Below are positions 33,495 to 44,893 of a stretch of 64,000 nucleotides of DNA, in pieces. Origin of the DNA: Yponomeuta sedellus (Eukaryota; Arthropoda; Insecta; Lepidoptera; Yponomeutidae); NCBI GenBank assembly GCA_934045075.1, contig OW203723.1:21541615-21605614 (forward strand). The letters run 5' to 3'. Position 1 is the first letter of the stretch, and every line of letters starts with the position of its first letter. A program made the position numbers and the translations under genes. Under the pieces are notes generated by a model that worked only from the letters and a program-made list of their open reading frames with translations, did not search any database and had not been told where the DNA came from.

Positions 33495-33610
33495 CATGCA
33501 ACGAGTTATGAATGTTGATGAAGCGAAGGTGATCTGTCAAGATCGTGGCAAGTGGCAGTCCCTGGTCTCTGCCTACCCGTCTGGGATACAGTTGTGAGGT
33601 TATGTATGTA
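33495..33610 (+). pseudogene. Non-LTR protein tail fragment
   Basis: The frame gives VDEAKVICQDRGKWQSLVSA followed by YPSGIQL and a stop, a common end of lepidopteran retroposon proteins. Its complement is part of the duplicated unit at 29368-29897. A MITE follows immediately. Confidence 0.55.
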
Positions 33611-33867
33611 CAGTCTATTTATTCTTACTTGTCCAATTTAGTAAACAAGATTCTACCCGTAAACTGTAACTTTTTAGTCCAAAACTGCCATATTTCCATA
33701 AATGAAGTAACTTAGAACACTCTTTTAGATAACACGCTGCCAATTTTATAAACATGGTTCATGATAGTTCATGAATTTGCGAGAAAATGTCTAGTTTAGG
33801 CATCTAATCTCAATTTTAAGGTTAGAATCTTGTTTACTAAATTGGACAAGTAAGAATAAATAGACTG
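33611..33867. mobile_element. Tc1/mariner-type MITE
   Basis: Perfect inverted ends start CAGTCTATTTATTCTTACTT; including the flanking TA they run 47 bp (33609-33655, 33823-33869). TA borders both sides, and the wider words TATGTA flank it on each side. There is no ORF. Confidence 0.9.
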
Positions 33868-34346
33868 TATGTAGTAACGTCGATTGAACCACGTGAATGA
33901 TTTGTTTTACTACGAGCCGAAGGTGATGCAACGCCACGAGACTACGGTGACCGAAGTAACATTTGTATGAAACAAAATGATCATTGTGGTGTTTTCCCGT
34001 GGCAATAAAACAGCCTTATATGGCTAGCGCATAATGGAAAATACTTTGTTGCTGGATACCGAAAGAAAAGTGTTTATAGAGGCGAAGGCAGCGATTATTT
34101 TATTTATTTACAAAACTCACAGCACTAGTTAATTAATATTGACACTGTTATATAATTTATCATAGGCCAATGACGGGCTTATTTTATACTAAAGTAACTT
34201 GAAGACAGGCATTATCATTTACGAACTGTAAAGGAAAATAAAATCAGTAAACTAGCTTATGATAGCTTAATGAATTAAGAACGGTGGCAGTGGAGAGGTA
34301 GAATGCCGGCTTCTCAATCTGGAGGTCGTGAATTCTAATCCACTAA
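33868..34346. other. No feature recognised
   Basis: AT-rich intron. Confidence 0.45.
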
Positions 34347-34552
34347 TGTGCCGGCTGTCATGTAATGGCAGTCGTTAAGCCATGTCGGAGGCCTTATGGG
34401 CGGCTTGAACTTCTGACAGTAAGTCCCGCCACTGTCGTACAATCCTCCACCAACCCGGACTTGGCCCCCGTGGTGGAGTATGGCCTAACCTTCCTGCGAT
34501 TCAGGAAGAGACCCGTGCCCCAGCAGTGGGGACATACAAGGGTTGATAACGA
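34347..34552 (+). repeat. SINE-B copy, 5'-truncated
   Basis: It starts at GTGCCGGCTGTCATGTAATG and ends GGACATACAAGGGTTGATAAC. The 5S-like head is missing. Confidence 0.85.
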
Positions 34553-34705
34553 TTACGATTGTCCAAGTAAATAAATTAAATTTAACACAGACCCTTACTA
34601 TCCACAATCACCCAGGATCCTTTTGAGTTCTTAACTTAAGGCCGATTAGAATCCGTTACGGCACGCGCCATGGCCCATACAAAGGTTGATATCAAATGTA
34701 CCATG

Positions 34706-34868
34706 TGCCAATGTCTGTTTTCTAAGTTATGTACATTTGTGATGTTATGGTAGCAATACCACTCGCTAATGGTAAAAGAAAACATCGTGCGTAAACGGTA
34801 TTGTCTGAAGTGTTAAAATACCTCAGCTACGTACTCAGCAAGCGCTGAGGTATTCCGAGGTATTGTAA
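34706..34868 (+). repeat. SINE-E middle and tail, fragment
   Basis: GCCAATGTCTGTTTTCTAAG, GGTAGCAATACCACTCGC and ATCGTGCG are followed by the CTCAGC/GCGCTGAGG segment of the E tail in sense orientation. Confidence 0.6.
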
Positions 34869-34872
34869 CACT

Positions 34873-35130
34873 TGTATAATGGCCCAACTGTGAGGCTAAG
34901 TGTGACAATCTCAGGTCTAACTAGTTATCTTAAAATCACTTTCACATCCACATCTAAGATTTGCTCTATTCCTTATTCTTATTCTTTTTTTATTTTAATC
35001 GAATCTAATTGTAATGGCCCATCTGTGAGGCTAAGTGTGACAATCTCAGGTCTAGTTATCTTAAAATCACTTTCACATCCACATCTAAGATTTGCTCTAT
35101 TCCTTATTCTTATTCTTTTTTTTTTTAATC
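34873..35130. repeat. Tandem duplication, about 136-bp unit
   Basis: TGTGAGGCTAAGTGTGACAA ... ATCTAAGATTTGCTCTATTC occurs twice in direct order with few differences. Confidence 0.9.
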
Positions 35131-35384
35131 GAATCGAATTTTAAAAAAAATCAAGTTGTGAAGGTTTTATTCTCATACACTAAACAATTACACTTAATTA
35201 GTTGTTAAGTTTGATAGGATTATATTGCTTTAGCTACTAATTTGTTGTTTGCATACAAATTTTAATCTATATAGAATCTCTACATTTGAAGAGTCTCGAA
35301 GCATCTACAATATTTGTTGTGGATGCCTCTAACTGGGATGCATATCAAAAATTTTAAGTTGTATTGGTTCTGTCTCCAAAAATC

Positions 35385-35475
35385 CAGACTTGGCCCCCTT
35401 GGTGGAGTATGGCCTATTCCTTCCTTTAGTGAAGAGACCCCTGCCGTGCCGGTGGGGACAAAATGGGTTGATGAC
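35385..35475 (+). repeat. SINE-B-type tail fragment
   Basis: CAGACTTGGCCCCCTTGGTG, GAGTATGGCCTATTCC and GTGGGGACAAAATGGGTTGA, ending near TGATGA. Confidence 0.65.
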
Positions 35476-35534
35476 AATTCTATTGGTCATCAACTTATTT
35501 TACAAAGTAAAACATAGAAATTACATTTTCATTC

Positions 35535-35716
35535 AGGCACATACATTGCTTCTGGCCCCACACTAGGACGTGTCGTGGGAACCAGAGACAGCGACATCAC
35601 AAACATGTAAACATCCGAGACCTGGATTTTTTTTTTGTTGTCCCCAGCGGAGGTTCGAACCCGGACCTGTACGCTGCGTGGTAAGCAGATGCGCTACCGC
35701 TACCCCACAGAGGTCA
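35535..35716 (-). repeat. SINE-A copy
   Basis: The minus-strand head (CCTCTGTGGGGTAGCGGTAG, GTCCGGGTTCGAACC) is followed by the usual body. The head is more diverged than that at 26024. Confidence 0.8.
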
Positions 35717-36254
35717 AAGTAAACTTACTCCCCTTCGGCCACTTTGGAAGTTTCGAAACCAGTTTCGAATACAGAATTATTTTTCTTTTTAGGATACCTG
35801 GTTTCGAGTAAAGATAATCATTCTGTTCTCGAAGCTGGTTTCCAATACAGAATACAAAATCTTCTTTTGAAACACATTCAATATGTATTATATTCACTTA
35901 CAAATATTTAACAACTACTTAATATTTAACAGTTCCTCTCTTGCCCACCGTTATACCCATTGACTTATCGTAAAAATATTCTTTTCCCGATCACCGGATA
36001 CGGTATCGATTTATCAAGTGCGTGTGACGTGTTTGTCGTATGGTTCCGGCGCCTCCAATGCCGTATCAGTTGAACATTCGACGTAGGTACGGGAGTTATC
36101 GCGTCACTCGAAATAGACCTTATCTCGTCCGCACTGAGGTCAGTGGGCATTGCGTCGGCGCACACACGACCATTAATGATTCTGATTAAAAACAGTTATA
36201 TCTGCGTAGTAGTTTTTTTTACTCCAACTGTAGTATCGTCCTTCTGCTTCAATT
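35717..36254. other. No gene recognised
   Basis: Within 35748-35870 the phrase CTGGTTTCGA/CTGGTTTCCAATACAG recurs as imperfect local repeats. Nothing else stands out. Confidence 0.4.
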
Positions 36255-36510
36255 CTGCTGCTTGGTGTCGGCCTAGAGAATAGCACCAACCCAAATTCTT
36301 CCCGCGGGTGGCGTAAAAGGCGACTAAGGGGCCCAAACCGGGGGGTGGGCAGCAGCGCCCCCTGCAGTACAATTCCACCAAACTGCGATCCCCAACCCGC
36401 ATGCCCAGCGTGGGGATTACGGGCGTTACCCCCCAATGATGGAACAACCTTGCGCTATGGCGCTCATTAGGGGAGGGCTATGTCCAGCAGTGGACTAATA
36501 TAGCCTGAAG
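36255..36510 (+). mobile_element. Internally deleted RTE-like element (5' region joined to 3' end)
   Basis: The left part has a GC-rich leader-like block (CCCGCGGGTGGCGTAAAAGG, CGACTAAGGGGCCCAAACC), typical of lepidopteran non-LTR 5' regions. It passes directly at about 36450 into the RTE 3' end (GGCGCTCATTAGGGGAGGGC, TATGTCCAGCAGTGGAC). Everything between is missing. Confidence 0.55.
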
Positions 36511-36630
36511 AAGGAGTATCGTCTTTGTGTTTTTTTGTTATGAGAGGAACGTTGCATCCTTTTTTGTGTCAAACCTAGCTAGCGCTGAGATTTCCGCACT
36601 TAGCCTCATAGTTGCCCCACTCTCCATCGT

Positions 36631-36745
36631 AGGTTGTCTGGAAGAAATTGCTCTAAGCAATAAGGCCGCCAATTGTACTGTATCTTTATAATTATTTTGT
36701 TTGTTTTTTTTCCTGTTGTATAATAATAAATATTCTTATCTTATA
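36631..36745 (+). repeat. Family G non-LTR 3' tail
   Basis: GGTTGTCTGGAAGAAATTGC, TCTAAGCAATAAGGCCGCC and AATTGTACTGTATC, ending in AATAATAAATATTC. Confidence 0.75.
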
Positions 36746-36764
36746 TAGTTGGGTCATTGTACGT

Positions 36765-36962
36765 AGCAAGCGCTGAGGTATGTTAACACTTCAGACTAGG
36801 GTTTCCTCACGATGTTTTTCTTCACAGTTATCGAGTGGCATTGCTACTATAATACCATAAATTTATGTGCATAACTTAGAAAACAAAGTCATTGGCACAT
36901 GCCGTGATTCGAACCCGCGACCTCCCGATTGAGAAGGCGTTCTACCGCTCTACCACCGATTC
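36765..36962 (-). repeat. SINE-E copy with tRNA-like head
   Basis: GCAAGCGCTGAGGTATG ... TTTCCTCACGATGTTTTTC ... AAAACAAAGTCATTGGCAC, then the complement of a tRNA-like head (GATTCGAACCCGCGACCTCC). Confidence 0.75.
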
Positions 36963-37195
36963 TGTGTCATACTTCAAACATCCTTTAGTTAGATGAACGC
37001 AATAGCGAACGCGTACTTTGTGAACTTTACGACTTTGGGCAAATGTTATTTTCTCCGCGCTAGTCTTGAAATCCGCCAATACCATGTGTAGGTATTCAAA
37101 GGGCTCTTGTCTGTTTTATTCGTTGTCGTAAAGTATGTTTTGATCATATGCGCGCGAGTGGATGTGGGTGCGGCTGGTTTAATATCATACGATAA

Positions 37196-37322
37196 GAAAG
37201 GCTCAGCACGCATTGCGAATAAAATCGCCGCGATTTTTTTCCGATCAAATCGCTTACTGAGAATATGCGATACGTAAGGCTCAGCACGCATTGCGAATAA
37301 AATCGCCGCGATTTTTTTCTGA
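37196..37322. repeat. Local direct repeat, 78-bp period
   Basis: AAGGCTCAGCACGCATTGCG followed by AATAAAATCGCCGCGATTTT occurs at about 37199 and again 78 bp later. Each copy contains the small palindrome AATCGCCGCGATT. Confidence 0.85.
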
Positions 37323-37790
37323 CGAATTCGCACGCTGAGAACAATTTTCGCGTGATTTCTTTTCGCAGGTACGTGAATCTCATACATTTTGCATTATCTT
37401 CAAGATTTTTGCGGAAACTATCGCGCGGTCTAAATCGCAATGCGTACTAAACAGTACAGTACAGAAATTCGATTTCGTTGCAGTGAAATAGTTCGAGCTC
37501 AACATGACGCATTGGTTGAAATTTATCTATGACCTGGGCCTCAATTCTGATAGTGCATTATAGTACTATTACAGATACATGATCATCCGCTCACGTGGGG
37601 TGTTTTTTTATACCATTGACGCCTAGAAGGTTCGATGTATATGCGCGCGTAGAAATTTAAGTCGCCGTTTTCATACAATTAGTCGTTTTCAACACAAGTT
37701 CACAAAGCAGTTCATAGATGGCGCTTACAGGCGTGGCCATAGAAGAACCGGAATACGGCCGTCAAAATTATTCTGTGCTAAGCAAAATTT

Positions 37791-38121
37791 TCGAAGCGCT
37801 CGTGGCCTAGGCGAACAGAGTGATTGGAATCAATCAGTTGGTTAAGCAACAACAGGCGCGGTCAAGTGGCATTTTTCCGAGCGCATCCGTGCTTCGCAAG
37901 GCACGTTAAGCCGTTGGTGCCGGCTGTCATATAATGGCAGTCGTTAAGCCATGTCAGAGGCCTTGTGGGCGGCTTGATAACTTCTGACTGTAAGGCCCGC
38001 CACTGTCTTACAATCCTCCACCAACCCGGACTTGGCCCCCGTGGTGGAGTATGACCTAACCTTCCTGCGATGCAGGAAGAGACCCGTGCCCAAGCAGTGG
38101 GGACTGGACAGGTTGATAACG
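37791..38121 (+). repeat. SINE-B copy with 11-bp target duplication
   Basis: AAGCAAAATTT lies directly before (37780-37790) and after (38122-38132). The copy has lost about 50 bp after the 5S-like AACAACAGGCGCGGTCAAG, and otherwise runs to GGTTGATAACG. Confidence 0.9.
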
Positions 38122-38132
38122 AAGCAAAATTT

Positions 38133-39594
38133 GACAGACGTGTCCCTGTTCTCGTATGTGCACGCCTATAGATGGCTATGAAGTGCTTTGTGAACTTGTG
38201 CTGGAAACGGCTCATTGCCATTTTACCACAGTGCATTGGTCGAATCTAGGCTCAGGCGTAACGGAACTGTTGTTTAAACTGTTTTTATAATGTGTTACTA
38301 CTGGCGAGAATCTGTTATAATGTTATCTTGTCCTAATCTGATATAGAATCCGGGCCGGCTCCAACACTATCCTGAAAGCTATAGCAGAGAGGACGGATAG
38401 CCCAATAATTAGACACTGGGACTCGCTTTTGTGTAAACCAAAATATAAGTTTGGAGTAGAAATTGAAAATTAAAATTTTAATTTCAACTCCGAAATTTTT
38501 AATTTTGAAATTTATGTTATATTTTATTTTATAATTTATGTATGGCTTGTGATCTCACTAACATATTTAGTTTTAATACTGAGTTTTATTTTACTAACAA
38601 CCAATGGATTGTTATTTATCCGAAAAAAAAATACAATACAATTAGCTTTTAGATATTAAGTCACATTGTTATATTGAAAGTTTAAGCTGATGATTCTCCA
38701 AACTGAATAAATAAATTAATCTTCCACTTCGTTACGCCCATATAACCGCAGCAGAAGACTGCTGCTCTTTCTTTTTCTGTTACGCGATGTACAATCATCG
38801 CGGCTGCAACCAGATGATTTAGCACTGGGCGGAACCACTGCTGGGTTATTTCGACGTCGATAAAATACGGTTCACAGGACGCAACTGGTTTTCAGGCATT
38901 CCGTTGCGTACTGCTAGCGAGGCTTGGTCTTATATCGAACTCGAGTCTCACCATCTCGCTCTCGTTCTTTACTGTAAAGCGAGACAGCTAATCTGGTCTG
39001 TCTATGTATTTCCTGTTAGGACAGCTGAACTGTTTGTGAGCGGGTTCTGTGTTATTCGGTGTTGTATCATGAAAGTCTCGAGTTCTCTTTTTTGCACCTA
39101 CAGATGTATTCACGGCTTTAGTAACAAAATCATAAATTGCTTTGATTTTGCAACTTCATCCTGTTTCCACGAGTAGCTAGGGAAATATTTATAATCGTTC
39201 TAACTTTTATATTACTAGCATATTTTTTTAAATTGTTTTTCTTTTCCTGTGATGTGTTAATTTGTTCCAATAAATGTTTTTCTTCCTTTCTTTCTAATTC
39301 CGTGACAAACTTGCTCTGTCGAAAGTGAATTAATTAGTTTTTTAAGTTTGGTAATTAGGTCCCATAGACACTCTTTGAGTGAGTATATTTTCAGTTTTTT
39401 TGCTACACTTAAGGGGCGTTAACAAAAATATACCTAGTAATACTTTAGATTCATTTACGAATTATGAAAAATTATTTTGCGATGACTCTCTCCTCACATA
39501 TTTCTTTACCATTCATCCTCATGATGAACGACTCATAAGCAACGATTAAACTCACTTCTCTATGCAAACGCGCATTAGTCATCGTCTATCGAAT
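38133..39594. other. No feature recognised
   Basis: AT-rich, with a self-complementary AATTAAAATTTTAATT patch near 38466. No credible ORF. Confidence 0.45.
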
Positions 39595-39599
39595 TGCCC

Positions 39600-39760
39600 T
39601 GTCAAGTGTTTAAAGCCGGCTGTACACACTCTTGAGAGCCAGCGAGTATATCTTACATTACGAGTTTCATACGACGATCCCTTAGTGCCGATTGTGTAAT
39701 ACCCGCAACGAACGATAAACTCTGAGGCTCTTGAGCGAGCGTCTACTGCCGTTATAGAGT
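39600..39760. repeat. Dispersed repeat, partner at 7.65 kb
   Basis: GGCTGTACACACTCTTGAGAG and the terminal GGCTCTTGAGCGAGCGTC are partly inverted, suggesting a decayed MITE. The interior matches 7660-7745. Confidence 0.55.
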
Positions 39761-40070
39761 TTAAGGACACTTTTACCCTACAGTTATTGACTTATGAAAG
39801 GATCTTTGACACACGGCACTTTGATACAATATTCTACTGAAGGGCCGGACGCACCCCACGCAGAAAGGACGGGGCAAGGGCGCTAATTCTATACAAAGTG
39901 TCGTGTCTTTTCCGCGCCCTCGTTCCACGACTTTCCTTTGTGCCCCAGGCTCACTATTTGTACATATTTCTATTCATTAAATGTATAAATACGCGATTCC
40001 ACTGAAACACCCCTAGAGGCGTGTAGTCTGCAGTTCTGCGTTGTCCCAGTAAAATCTTCCCCACAGACTA

Positions 40071-40277
40071 CAGTCTGTTAGCTTTTAGAATATACCTCGG
40101 GCTCTAGATTAAGCTTCGATTTTCGCTGAAAGCACACGAGTGTAATACTACTTCCTGCTCTGTATAAAACTTCTCTTCACTATTTTGAAGTCATATTAGT
40201 TCCGATATTTCTATTACACGAATATATCCGATTCTATCCGATAGTAGCCGAGGTATATTCTAAAAGTCAACAGACTG
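40071..40277. mobile_element. Tc1/mariner-type MITE, 207 bp
   Basis: Inverted ends of about 30 bp (CAGTCTGTTRRCTTTTAGAA...) at 40071-40100 and 40248-40277, two mismatches, TA on both sides. The CAGT start and TA duplication fit Tc1/mariner; the sequence differs from the MITE at 33611. Confidence 0.85.
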
Positions 40278-40364
40278 TACTTTAGTCGCCTCTTTTGGAA
40301 TGTTTTAAGGAATTGTGTTTTTTTTTCGTTAGGCCGTCAATTGATAAATAATGCAGCCTATATA

Positions 40365-40515
40365 CTGAAGATCACAGGCCTTCTCTCAGAGAGAGAGAGA
40401 GAGAGTATGAGCTTAATCACCAAGCGTGTCCACCGCAGATTGGCAATTTCGAGGTATCTGAACACCTCAGACGCTCAGGTTTCCTCTCTGCGTTTTCCTT
40501 CACCGTTAGAGAGGA
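40365..40515 (-). repeat. SINE-E tail fragment with GA run
   Basis: GATCACAGGCCTTCTCTCAG, then GAGAGAGAGAGAGAGA (an expanded version of the usual AGAGAGAG), CCGCAGATTGGCAATTTCG and GTATCTGAACACCTCAGACG. Confidence 0.75.
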
Positions 40516-40667
40516 GTTAGTTGACAACTTGTTACAAAATGACATACCGGATTATTGGTTTTCCTTTATAGTTACTATACGTACGTACATACGAAGAGAC
40601 ACAACAACTATCAATTCGAATCGGTTCATTTCAGTAGCTAAATTGTAATGTTTTAGTCCAGTTCAAC

Positions 40668-40800
40668 CAAAGGTTGTCTGGAAGAGATCACTTTTAGTGA
40701 TAAGGCCGCCGTTTGTCCTTAGGTTAAGAAATATCTGTGTAATTTCCATTTTTATGAATAATAAAATGTTTTCTATCTCTATCTATCTATCTAAATTGCA
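40668..40800 (+). repeat. Family G non-LTR 3' tail with TCTA repeats
   Basis: GGTTGTCTGGAAGAGATCAC ... GATAAGGCCGCCGTTTGTCC ... ending TCTATCTATCTATCTA. Confidence 0.8.
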
Positions 40801-43218
40801 ATGTACCTCATATATCTTTTTGTAATGGTGCATGCAAATTATTAAATAAACTCTGTTCGATTCTATTTTAAATAATACCGAACATCGAAGAATTCTTTTA
40901 CGAGTATGCATATAAAATTGACATCAGAAGCCCTTCAAATATGATTCTGCGTAGTTATTTTATATTTGCTCACGTTCCGGATGGCCATGTGCTGGCAGAC
41001 AGACCACTGCGCAATAAAGAAGAGGCTTTTGCTCTGTAGATGTTTGCTGCCAAACGTCGTTATACGATTTTGAATTACATACATACACCAAGATGGTTGA
41101 AAATGGCTTAAGACCATGACAATACACAGTCTTATAAAATTGTTCTGTTTACATAGGACCTGATGCCCGATCGCATTTTCGCAAATATGGTTATGGTATT
41201 ACGCATATGGAGGTTTGAAATGGTTTATAAAAAGACGTATACGTCCTTAATAACGCGATTTGATTTAAGATTTTAGGATACATTTACATAATTATACACC
41301 GCTAACAAATATCCAGTCTTAACTTAACCCACACGAAACAAATTTGACCAAGGTCGTCCCTGCCTCCCGACGTGAAGTTCAAGGCGCAGCTTTTAACGAT
41401 GACTGGCAGGCTAAATTGGATAATTTCAATCAGAAAAAAGTCTAAACTGTACATGAAGGGTAGACAAAGAAATACAAAGTCAACTCTGACATGCAACAGA
41501 GTTACGGAGACTTCTTGGTACACCGAAATATACCGCCGACCTTGGGGAGGTCGCGGCTGTCTGTTTGCACGCGTTCGGCTATAAAACGTTTCTCAATGAA
41601 TTAATTTGATTAAAAAGTCCCATTGGAGACGTGCCAGTCCGCATTCTCATAAACATTGCAAATAGTTGAAAAAACGCCTCCGTCTTACGTAAGCTGCACG
41701 GGATTGGCTTTTCATAGACGATTTTAGATATTAGAGTTTTTTGTAACGCCACCACGTATTTCTACATCCCATCAACATTATCACGATGTATTTATCAAGA
41801 TTCATACATTTCTTCAGCACTTTCTAAAACATTACAAATGTCGTCGTTATCATTCTGTTGAACAGCATTCTTTCTCCTTTCCTTTGCACGTTTTACTTAT
41901 TTAATGATTTCAAGACCCTCCAATTTTAACTCAGTAATATTCCATAAGTACATTGCGATTCAACTGAATTAAAAAGTCTCAAATCCTTGTATTTTTTAAG
42001 TGAACAAACGTTCTCATAATACCATTTTAAGGTTCAGTGAACTTTGCAATTATCCGAACAAAGATTCCAGACTGGAACTGTCACTGTCCATTTCTGGAAA
42101 TGGCGCAATTTTCTCACAACGGTTTACATGTGATTCACTATCGAACACTCATGCTTCTTACTTGTTCTGTTTATTTCTTCGTTGATTCACTGACTATTCT
42201 TTATTGTAGGACTTTATGTCTGCATAAGTCTTCAGGGTATCTGCTATTTGTCATGTTTGGTAAATTGGTGTTCTGTTAGTATTCGTTCTTTGGTTAGGTG
42301 GTTTTTCATCACATGCAACGTGGTTATATTTTAATTGTTGGACTATTGACGGTAAAGCATTCTCAGGTCCGTCACAGGCCAAGAGAATGATGTCGTCGTG
42401 ACATACCAGGTGAAGGCTGTTCTTGTTTTTCCAAAACATTGCTGTTAGGTATAGCGTCACTAACGCTTCAACTATCATGCAAATTTATAAAATCAAACGA
42501 TTAAATATTGACTTATTGTTTTTTTAGCGACAAGAACTACAAATTAATGAAGTTTAAAAAGAATATTCAAGTGATCAAGCTACGTTACAGGAGAATTTAA
42601 GCAATTTTCACGCTATAAATAATATGCAAATTAGTTCCAATTTTCGTGCCTATAACGAAGTTACTTAGGTTTAAATTAGCCCTTGATTTACATGAAAATC
42701 CAATCGTTACGTTTAACCTTAGAGCAACACAACCCGTTCTCAATAAGGCAAAAGGCTGTTTCCAATTGGCAGACCATTGAAGTTGTCTTGGTGATAATAA
42801 TTATTTATATTCGTAACGGAGACAGGTGGCGTCCTGTTCTGTACATTGACACCACGACCTTGGTGTCGAACACCGGTCTCTCGATGGCTGTCATTTGTAT
42901 GATTAGTGTTCTGTGGCATTCCACGCTTGTAAAGGATACTAGTCTGGAATGCGTGTTTTGTAACAGTGCAAACCTTTTTACCTTTTTGAACCATTTTTAT
43001 TTCTTCCATTCAGTTCATTAATTTTCAAAAAAAAAAATTAAATTTCGTCACCTAGGTATTCAAGATGTATTTTGCATTCACGTTTTCCTACTTCACCTTT
43101 TAACGAAATAACATGACTGATCATTATCAGTCAGTTTATTACAGTTTTAAAAATAAACAGTGTTTTATACCTTGCAGTTTCCACGTGTAGTGTTTCGAGA
43201 TATAGAATTGTATTAGTC
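40801..43218. other. No gene recognised
   Basis: About 2.4 kb without shared repeats. Short open frames (41372-41584, 42037-42279, 42683-43021 plus and shadows) show no domain. Confidence 0.45.
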
Positions 43219-43221
43219 TTA

Positions 43222-43359
43222 TGGCCAGTTTCTGAATTGAGAATTTCGCTAAGTGAACACTTAACTGTAGTGCTCTCTCTTCGAATTTCTCAGCAAAGAG
43301 CGTGACAGAACGTTACTTAAGTATTTACTCAGTGAAATTCTCAATTCAGAAACCGGCTC
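43222..43359. mobile_element. Harbinger-like MITE, 138 bp
   Basis: Inverted ends (AGTTTCTGAATTGAGAATTTC and complement, 23 of 25 matching) with TTA on both sides (43219-43221, 43360-43362). A relative lies at 56425-56526; both contain GTGACAGAACGTTA. Confidence 0.8.
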
Positions 43360-44156
43360 TTAAACTCTTCTTCTTCTTTCTAAAAATTGCTAAAGGCGTT
43401 GTCGATGTCGTTCCCATTGATGCAACGCAGACTTTATGCCGTATTTGCATTTGCCGCCACGCAAAGTTCGGTCAAGGAAGCCTGTGCATGCGGTTCGCTT
43501 GTTTGCTCCATTAGTAACCGCCTCTTGTGCATAGCTTTGCATTATAAATTGAGTATTAGTAGACTCGGAACAAAAGGCCTTTTTAGGGTTCGTTATTGAG
43601 GTGCCAATGCCACTACTAAGCCTACGCAGTCTGACTGTTTTAAAAATATATTCTTTGTTTGCATCTTCGTAATGAGACACACTTAATTCACAATAATTAC
43701 AAATTTAAAAAAAGTTAAATAAACCGGTCTTATTTAAATAAAAAGTTGATTTCGCAGGCGGAGTTAAAGGCGGATAACAGGAACTCCTCTCATTAACCGG
43801 CTTTAAACTCTGCTTTAAGAGTGTTTTGTTGAAGTCAACTTTTTAAAATAGAACATTCATCTTCGCAAACTACAATCAGTTTTGTTCTCAGTGGGATACT
43901 CGAAGGGATGTGTTAATTTACTTTATTCACTTGTGTATTTTACTATAAGTTCATTTTTATGTGTAACTCATCCTGTTGTTACCCCGAGAAATAAAATAAA
44001 CATAGCGGGAGTCTCATGTGATGTTTGGTCGATTATTATTGTTATACTAGATATACTCGTAGGAATGAGCCTGCACTATAGGTTACACTTGACTCTTGAA
44101 ACAAATGCATGTCTTTACAGTATATTTTATGGCGGTACGGACCCCTCTGTACACAG
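43360..44156. other. No gene recognised
   Basis: AAAAAGTTGATTT (43740) and AAGTCAACTTTTTA (43836) form a short inverted pair and may mark another small element. Open frames here (43302-43514, 43390-43680, 43882-44238) look like chance. Confidence 0.35.
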
Positions 44157-44526
44157 TGGTGGTAGCCCAGTAGGTAGAACAATGGACTCGCAAGCGAGGG
44201 ACCCAGGTTCGATCCACAGTGCGGGCATGTACCAATGACTTTGTTTAATTTCTATGTTACGTACATTCGTTACATTTGCGAAGTTGTAGTCCCACCAATC
44301 CCACCCGCTAACAGTGAAGGGAAACATCGCGAGGAAACCCCTGGCTTGTTTGGCTTCGCACGTATTGACTAGTCTTTCCTGACCTGACTAAGCTGTCAGG
44401 ATGGTATAGGTGCTGGGCAAGCCTACACCATCTAAAACAATGTTCCAGGTACTGCAGCGTCCGATTTATACCTTCACCCATCTAGTGTGAGTGAAGATGC
44501 CACTGGACACTATAAATCATCTCATT
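44157..44526 (+). repeat. SINE-D copy with tRNA-like head
   Basis: The head GGTGGTAGCCCAGTAGGTAG ... CTCGCAAGCGAG ... GGTTCGATCC is tRNA-like. The shared middle (CCAATGACTTTGTTTAATTTC, CAGTGAAGGGAAACATCGCG) leads to the D tail (CTTCGCACGTATTGACTAGTC, GGATGGTATAGGTGCTGGGC, CATCTCATTACGGAACCCT). The words ACGGACCCCT before and ACGGAACCCT after may be a target duplication with one difference. Confidence 0.85.
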
Positions 44527-44599
44527 ACGGAACCCTCGATGACTAGTCCAACGCGCAAGCAACTGGCCGCCTTCTTTTTATTAAAAGTCGCAATTTGTA

Positions 44600-44700
44600 A
44601 GAACTCGCAGTAACTGAACAGCAGTGCCGCTGCCCCAATTGGCCATTGTCGCGGTGACGTCATCATCGTCTGCTGCATGTCTGCCGCGATTTCCTGCAAC
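44600..44700. promoter_or_regulatory. CCAAT plus CRE segment, duplicated at 47.86 kb
   Basis: GCCGCTGCCCCAATTGGCC, then CATTGTCGCGGTGACGTCATC. It has a CCAAT box and the full CRE palindrome TGACGTCA. The same arrangement at 47848-47912 is about 90 percent alike by eye. It may be a repeat rather than a promoter. Confidence 0.4.
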
Positions 44701-44893
44701 AATTTGACACTAAGATAAAAATATAATACACGGGAGACGGAATGACTTAATCTCAGAACACAAAAATAAGGAGAAGTGCCTTGTGGGCGTGGCACTGTCG
44801 CCCAACGTTAGCCCATTTGGGCTAACCTCTGCGAAACTTTAAAATATGGCCGTCAATCGCTTCGCGCCAGCCGTCGAGTAACATCTGAGAAAA

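Noticed and set aside
37862..38236. 124-codon minus-strand ORF as a gene
   Set aside because: It is an antisense reading of a SINE-B copy; the same peptide appears at every SINE-B copy.
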